DNA of 64,000 nt from Sinohyriopsis cumingii. Lineage: Eukaryota; Mollusca; Bivalvia; Unionida; Unionidae. The notes under the pieces are model-generated. The model worked only from the letters and a program-made list of their open reading frames with translations. It made no database searches and was not told the origin of the DNA. Positions within the stretch are counted from its first letter, which is position 1; each line of letters starts with the position of its first letter. Made by a program: the position numbers and the translations under genes. This document shows positions 55,436 to 64,000 of this stretch, one piece after another. The stretch lies in NCBI GenBank assembly GCA_028554795.2, contig CM068841.1, positions 23,369,308 to 23,433,307 on the forward strand, read 5' to 3'.

Positions 55436-55516
55436 GCAGACATCGTTGCGATAAGACTGAATAATTGTAAAAAGCTACGTTAAAAATGAAAATCACACAC
55501 ACACACGCACACACAC
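55436..55516 (+). repeat. SINE 3' tail
   Basis: 'gcagacatcgttgcgataag' and a (CA)n tract match the tail of the SINE at 36748-37083. The SINE body is missing and replaced by satellite. Confidence 0.6.
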
Positions 55517-55568
55517 ATTCAAAGTAAGCTTTCCAGCTATCTTTATTATGCCTCTATTATGTAATGTT

Positions 55569-55734
55569 CAGGCCCGGCCTTAGGATGTGCGGGGCCCAAG
55601 GCAGCATGCGGGGCCCAAGGCAGAAAGCGATGAGCGGGGCCCCAAGCAAAACGTATTGCATTGCAGAGTTGATTTTCTGAAAGCGAGGGACCCAAGGCAG
55701 TTGCTGCGTTCGTGTTGCCCTATGGCCGGGCCTG
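55569..55734. mobile_element. hAT-like MITE
   Basis: 166 bp with inverted ends CAGGCCCGGCC and GGCCGGGCCTG and internal 'gcggggcccaaggca' repeats. Flanking 8-mers gtaatgtt and ataatatt agree at 6 of 8 positions, as expected for an aged 8-bp hAT duplication. Confidence 0.65.
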
Positions 55735-56019
55735 ATAATATTTAAATGTCGAATCTTTATAATTTAAGAAGGTTTTCAGAACTATCTTTATTTTGCAAAG
55801 TTACTAGTCGAGACACAGCTATTGTGGTTGTCTCACGAGCCCCGGTGACCCCGGCCGATAACTACTGCAAATACTTCAATCAATCGAGACCTTCTTCTGT
55901 CTCAGCTATCTAGATGTTTACACAGTTATTAATTCATTCGCGTCCATAATATTCCCGGGTTAGCAGTCAGCGAAAATGCTGCACTGAATTTCTCAAAGTC
56001 ACTGTTCGTATGAATGCTG

Positions 56020-56580
56020 AATAAGAGGTTATGAAATCGGAGAGAACCCAAACGGTGTGTATGAGAAATTATGTACGAAATCGAGAAACCAAACAGTATA
56101 TATAAGAAAGTATACACGAAATCACATAAACCAAACGGTATGTATACATATTTTTAGACAAGAAATCAAAGAGAAACCAATCAGTATGTGTTAGAAATAT
56201 TTATACAAAAAATCGAAAATTATGGAACGCCAGAGCTGTATTCAATGGTCCATTTGGAATGAATGTAGTTGAACCAATATAATCTAATGAGTATCCCTTA
56301 TGACATCTTGTGCATTTATTACTGTATGCTATACATGTCATATTATATGATATGCATTTCTAATTTATATAGTGTGAATGTTGTATTATCTGATGTGCGT
56401 TTCTTATTAATATGATGTGCATATTTTATTATATAATGTGTATTTCCTATTAATATGGCATGTATGTTTCACTAAATGATTTGAACTATTGAATGTATGT
56501 TGTACAGTTGTTACTATATGCTGTGTACTCTTATCATTATATGCTGTGTATTTCTAATATATGTACAGTCTTTCTTAGTG
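56020..56580. repeat. Two degenerate minisatellite patches
   Basis: 56020-56225: about 50-bp units with 'aaatcgagaaaccaaacagt'. 56330-56560: about 30-bp units with 'atatgatgtgcatttctaat'. Confidence 0.55.
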
Positions 56581-57480
56581 ATGTAACGTAAATTCTTTAA
56601 TCTTGGACGTAGATTTGCTGCAATATTACTTGGTGAGACAAGAATAGTGCATGCTTTGCCATACTGAAGAATTACCAAACAGAACATATTCGGTCTTCGG
56701 CTGCTAAAATTAGTGTATTTTTTATATACACAAAAGTTCCATAGAACGTATTATAGATGAATATTGACAAACTTATTATCATATATTTTAGGAAATCACA
56801 GGAGAAAGCTTTCTATTGGGAGAAAAAAGCCTGGCATGTGATGAATTTTTGATATCAGAAAATAAAAAGTTTGTGTTATTTTCTGTCATCACAAGCACCC
56901 GCCATTATAATACTGATTACAGGTAACAATTCCATTTTGAACAGCTGAACAAAAACATGATACGACACAAATGCTTCCATATTTCTTTATTACTATATAT
57001 CAGACTTATTTCCGCATCAATCTTCGAACGCGTATCCTCAAACACTGGAGTATACTGCTACATCCAAATATAAGTAAAACAATAGTTCACATGAATCAAG
57101 ACACTTGTGTTCACAAATGAAGATCCTTATTTCCGAAAAAATTGTGGCGCAGAAAAATTAAAAAATTATTGTCCATTTATTTGAAATGGAACAAGAAATT
57201 TCATATTAAAAAAGGTGTCAAGTTTTAACTTGCAGAATAATTATGAAATATGATAAATTATCGGTCAGACGATTGATTCACAGGACCAGAAGATTCCAGT
57301 GGCTGATGTCATCGAGTGACCACGACATGCTAATTATTATTTTGCTGCTTGGTCGGTTTTATTGCATTTTTAATATATTTACTGGCTATATCATGCCGGA
57401 GAAGTTGGTGCTAGGTGTTTTTAGGAAGCAAATATTGTGGCAGCCGACCCAGGCTGACCTGAACGGGTATCGAAACCTGG
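56581..57480. other. AT-rich host DNA, nothing recognised
   Basis: No supported gene; the ORF at 57243-57488 has no recognised motif. Confidence 0.45.
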
Positions 57481-58660
57481 ACCCTTAGTTTACGAGCTCG
57501 ACGCTGTATTAGCTGAGAAAGCGTTTCCGTGCTAATTATGAGGTTTCCCATGGATCAAATATGACCTTGAAGTGCTAAAATACCCCAGGCGCGAGAAGTC
57601 TTTCAGACAAGAATGGCAGAAAGATTGTGCCGCTGTGAATAATAGAGGATGATCTCGAATGTCTCATCAAGAAAATCAATGCGTCATTGAGTGAAGTGAA
57701 AGAGGAAAAATGTGGACAACAAGGGCGGAAAACGAAGATTAACCATTGATAAACAATGATATCATAATCCAGTGCGACAAAAGAAGACAACGCCTGCAAA
57801 CCAATAAAATAGACGTTCAAGCTGCGAAAATCAAGCAATCAAGTCACTCAAACTAGGCAAGTCAACAGGCTCAGGCAACATTCCAGCAAAACCGATGAGA
57901 GTAGAAAGTTATGCTGTGAGTGACTCATTATTTCAAGTATGAAATATGGAAGAAAGGGTGTTGGTAAAGCCATTGCTCAGTCCCTCATCATAGCATTGCC
58001 AAGGAAGGGTAACTTCCAACTCTCCCCAAACAACCAAACCATCAGTCCGCTGATAAGTTATACCAGCAGCAAATGCACCTGAACAGATCGATCTCCGAGC
58101 ACACGAAGTCATTGTCGTCGAACTGGAAGATTATCAAATTATTCCACGAATCGATAGACTTCATGAAAGTATTTGAGCGAGTATGGAATGAAATAATATG
58201 GGTTGCCATGAGGAGATTATGAAGGTGCATACGTGGAACAAACTCACTAACACCAGTTCATACGGGGAACAAACTCACAAACACCAGCCGATAACTATAT
58301 CGAAACTCAGAATATTCCTCGTAAGTGATATTGATGACGAGTCATTCTCAAAAAGACCTAAAAAGGAAACTTAATTGCAAACGTCCGTTTTGCAATTGAC
58401 ATCGATGGATTCACATATAAGCTGCAACTGGCAACCAACTTAGATTGATATAGCATCATCAACGTTCGGGATGCAGATAAGTGTTAAAAAACATCATGGT
58501 CAATCAGTCAACCAGTGTTAAGGATGACATGTCAGTCAAAGTCCAGAAACCAAAGGTTGTAAACTCCTTCGGATAACACCACACACGAAGGGAATTAAAC
58601 AAAAGAAGTAAAATCTGGCCATAACTGAGTTCTCCAACCTGAAATGTTTCGACAGTCAAA
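57481..58660 (+). pseudogene. LINE reverse transcriptase relic
   Basis: Broken frames show LGKSTGSGNIPAKPMRVE, an IIALPRKGNFQLSPNNQ stretch, DFMKVFERVWNE (AFD-like motif) and later FAIDIDGF with VNSFG. The order fits a non-LTR RT; many stops, an old copy. Confidence 0.6.
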
Positions 58661-59649
58661 ATTAAAATCCTCTAACATGTAATTATCGCGAACTACTCCG
58701 CCCAATTGTCATCGATGTCGAAACAAACATATTCATATTACAGCATCTACCCCGAGCAACGACTTTCCTTTTACCAGCATCATTGCAACCACCGGCTGAC
58801 AATCCTCCTCATTGCTTTGTCACTCTTATCTTCCTGTGCATATATTTCATCGATTGTGATGAATATGCGTAACCCTGCTGAACCAGTTACTTCGAACGCA
58901 AGTAAAGTTTCTTGCCATCGTGACAAAGCACTCTGTTTGATTGAGCTTATCAAGGTTTACAGATCAATTATCATCCATAAAAACGGGCACTTTCGCTGAC
59001 GTGTATCATTGTTTTGTTGATCGTCTATTTTAATTTACGCGTACTGGTGGAAAAAGAGGAAATCTTAGCAGAGGTATCCATGGGTGATAAATAGCGCAGA
59101 CGATTCTTACCCGTGGCTTTCAAAAAGGATTTCACCTATATATTACAACTACCCCTTATTTCAGTTGAATACTTACTTATGAAATGGACGCCAATTTGCA
59201 AGATGGAGAAATTACACAACAATAAGCATATTATATGAGGCCCAAGTGCGACTTTGTGGACATAGCAAAGATTCCCCAAACAATTGTACTCAATGCTGAG
59301 AGGATGTCTTCTTGCAGAGTGAATGTAAGGCACTGGATTCATAAAGCATAACTATGTATGCATTATAAGGCGTTGTGGCGTATGATTTTCTCTCCATACA
59401 CTTTTTTGACAAACATTGTGACATCCTTGGTATCTGTCCGTTAGTATTTCTGAGCCCTCCGGTTTTGTTCATGGCTGGGTTAATATCTCTGCACATAATC
59501 TGTCGTACCTTTATTGATACTTTTAAGTTATAATCATTACAAATTTGACTGGCTTATACAAAATGTTATTATGATATGATCTGTTTCTTAACTTACTATT
59601 AGACTGAAGTTAAATTTTATATCTTGGATAATCGAAAGGTATGATGGTC

Positions 59650-59683
<34 letters not shown>

Positions 59684-61933
59684 TGTTCAAATGGAAGACA
59701 GGTTACAAACGGGAGTCACAATAAAATCACTTATATTCAGGCCCAATTTTCGAAGGAAATTCCAAAATGAAGTTTCTACGCTTCATAGAAATATCTCTAC
59801 AACCCCAGAGCTGAAAAGTAAGATGAAAGCCACGATAGGCTAAAACTGGAATATGAGGTATGATATGAAATCTCGTCATTGAATGGATTCCTTGTAATAA
59901 TGAAGAGAAATTTGAGACCACTTACCATGATGTGCGAACCTATTGAGAAGGACCATAAAATTAGACAATAATGTTGATATAATGCTATTCCAGGCAATGC
60001 ACATACATCTTTTTAAAAAGAATGAAAAGTGTATTTTCATAGTTCGATCACTATCTCTTGTCGATAGAGGACATCATCTTAACAGCAGCCGTTCAACTTA
60101 GCAGCGTCCGTTCAACTTGGAGAAGAATCCCTAAATATGGGATAGTTCTGCCAGATGAAATATAGAAGAAACGACTTGTCTACATCGGAGTTCCAATTTT
60201 GTAGAAATGAAAACAAAAGATCATCGATAAACCTCTCACCACCCTCCGTCCTTGTATTGGTCATAAACCAATATGGAACTTTGCCCATTATATTTTACAT
60301 TTTTCTCTGTGCTTTGTTTATGAGCTCCAGATTTATACTTCGTACATTTTTAAAATTCAAGCTTCAGTTAATCCTTCAAAAACGTGACACTATGCGGTCT
60401 CTACTTTGTATTTTTCGTGCATAATGGTTCGTTTGTTTGGTTTTATTTGGTTTTGTTATAGTTAATTTAGTTCTTTTATTGTCATTCGCTGTTATATTAT
60501 AAGCTTCAAAGGAAGCTTGATTATTAAGCGTAATTATGCATAGAGAAAATAAAATGTTTCCAAGGTTACAGCAGAAAGCATTGATTTTCAGCTGATCCAT
60601 GTAAATTTGGTATGTTATTACTATTACAGGAATAAAAGTCTGCAAGTGAAATATTTTTGCTTTGTTTCCCATTCATGAAATCAATACCAATTAAAACATT
60701 TTCCTCTTCATTAACGCTTAATATTGGTTACAAACTTGAAGGCCTGTGCAAAGAATGATATAGGAGATTATATTGAATATTACGTCTCGCCTGCTTGCTT
60801 ATACGGTAGATAATCGTAATATTTTGCATAACCAATCTAGCAAGAAAGATATCTATCAGTTACTAACATTCAGAATCGTCCATATTTATTGCATTCCATT
60901 CAAGTTTTATTCCTATGATAAATAAGTACGGGTCTCCTTAACGATAAACCTCTCTTTAAATGAAAGACCTGAGACAAATAACTGCTTTCGGACTTGTTCA
61001 TGAATATTCCGAAGCAATAGCAAGTAGATTCACCAAGAATAAAATATTTTAGGACATTATCCAAAAAGTGTCATTCGAACGATTCAAACGCTAGTACAAA
61101 ATTTATTTCTGAGAGGAGGAGAGATTGATCTGTTTCATCGCGATAATTCAAACTATGATATAAAAGTCTACATTTTTACCTTTCATAAAACCTTATGAGT
61201 ATCACTCATAACATGAGGAAGTAGATTCTTGAGCTAATTTGATGTTGGACGTATGCTCGAATATCAGGAAACAACTGTTTAAAAAAATGCTAGAAGTCAG
61301 GTAGACCATAGCTACTCTACCCTCAATCACAAACAATAGTCAAGAACACAAGATAAATTAAATGTGCATTATAGTTTTTATATCCAAAATTAAGAGAGCT
61401 ATATATAAATCAGACCAAATCGTTTCAAACGAAATTATAAAAATCGGCAGTACAACCGTCAGCTGGACCGGCTTCATTGTATATCCGTTTTAATACTTAA
61501 CTATATTAAGGAAAGGTACGCTTTCGTTCATATGAGTGTTTCTCAATAGTTATTAATTATGTATTTGTTTCTAGATCACTATTGGTTTTGCTTTCATGAA
61601 GTTTCTCAAAGACGTCCTTTTAATGATTCAGTAGTTCCTTTTGATATGTTAACCTCTTCTCATTATCGTAAACGAAGGAATTTAATAGTTTGTTAGTGCA
61701 ATTCCTCTTTTCCGGGTTAAAAAATTATTATTAATTCGTTTCTCAAATTCATACTATCTTGCATTTGATCTTAAAATGATTCAGTCTATATCACTCTTTC
61801 TTATTTATTTTAATTTGTTTTTTATCTTGCATCTTCTGCTGTAATATGATTTCTTCAAATAAATTGTTCAAGCTTGAAATAACAGGGTATTCTTCTAACA
61901 CATAGTTTTTTCTTGTCTTGCCTTTGCCCGTGA

Positions 61934-61935
<2 letters not shown>
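58661..61935. other. AT-rich host DNA, nothing recognised
   Basis: Contains a (GT)n tract at 59651-59684. Short ORFs without motifs. Confidence 0.45.

Positions 61936-62023
<88 letters not shown>
61936..62023. repeat. (TA)n microsatellite
   Basis: About 88 bp of ta. Confidence 0.95.
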
Positions 62024-62025
<2 letters not shown>

Positions 62026-62056
62026 CTTCAGTTCTAGTTTTCAGTTTAGGACGTTT

Positions 62057-62138
62057 ATAAAAAAGATCTGAACATTATTTGTTAGCTATACTTGTAATGA
62101 ATCCTGTTAGCTAACAAATACTGTTCAGATATTTTTTT
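62057..62138. repeat. Foldback / MITE-like inverted repeat
   Basis: Arms 'gatctgaacattatttgtta' and 'taacaaatactgttcagata' pair with few mismatches around a ~20-bp centre; poly-A and poly-T lie outside the arms. Confidence 0.7.
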
Positions 62139-62386
62139 CTAAACTTCAAAATTTACATAAGTACCATATCCAATTAAGTATCAGCCACAGTACATGAAAG
62201 TAACATTCTCTCCCGGACACCTCTCTCAGTTGACACGTCTTGTATGTATTTGGCAAGAGAAGACCATCATCTTCAATCTTCAAATTAGAGGAATGTTTTT
62301 AACCACCACATATTTAGCTATTATTTTACGGACAGTTAGTGACAACTTATTGTTCACCACCTTATTCTATTCAAGTACACTTACTG

Positions 62387-64000
<1,614 letters not shown>

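Overview
The window looks like repeat-rich, AT-rich nuclear DNA of an animal, most likely a mollusc. The clues are tRNA-derived SINEs that resemble bivalve/gastropod SINEs, degraded animal-type LINEs, long (TA)n/(CA)n/(GA)n microsatellites, a satellite block and no recognisable intact host gene. The species cannot be named from the sequence.

The informative part is 1-28 kb. It holds two related Polinton/Maverick-type virus-like elements, each starting AG, ending CT and flanked by a 6-bp target-site duplication. Element A (1026-15867, TSD aacaac) has inverted repeats of about 5 kb around a 4.8-kb core. The core carries a capsid-like gene, a two-pass membrane protein, an integrase chromodomain tail, a zinc-binding protein gene, an adenain-type protease and a small coiled-coil gene, mostly on the minus strand. 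Element B (18061-27760, TSD atcgct) has TIRs of about 355 bp. It carries a divergent small-gene pair, a CCHC zinc-knuckle gene, a protein-primed-type DNA polymerase B, the protease and three tandem coiled-coil genes. Both elements are decayed by stops, frameshifts and deletions, and neither has the full gene set. The missing B genes are largely those kept in A's core. Part of B's genes (CCHC and the start of PolB) survive in A only as relics inside its TIRs.

The most striking observation concerns gene ends. Five B genes end in a near-perfect copy of the animal replication-dependent histone mRNA 3' signal: CCAAA leader, 6-bp stem, TTTC-type loop, ACCCA, then a purine-rich GAAAAGA element about 10 nt further on. 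A decayed copy follows the matching gene in A. The replication and protease genes have AATAAA sites instead. Three of the stem-loop genes share a conserved upstream module (TTTTCCTTCACGTCCGCGC followed by a TATA-like box), as does the A homologue of one of them. The other two form a divergent pair with a shared central promoter, like an animal histone gene pair, although neither encodes a histone. I infer two expression classes, one possibly coupled to host S phase through SLBP and U7 snRNP.

The rest is host repeat landscape. Repeat R1 occurs at 1-1025, at 17.9-18.06 plus 27.76-28.04 kb (split by B) and at 43.5-48.9 kb (split by a 4-kb LINE with a 12-bp TSD). There are also a second dispersed repeat (about 30.0 and 37.0 kb), tRNA-SINEs, two LINE relics (37.7-38.4 and 57.5-58.7 kb), minisatellites, a 3.5-kb satellite of 38-bp units at 51.9-55.4 kb, a hAT-like MITE and two foldbacks. 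No host gene is supported beyond one weak candidate exon.
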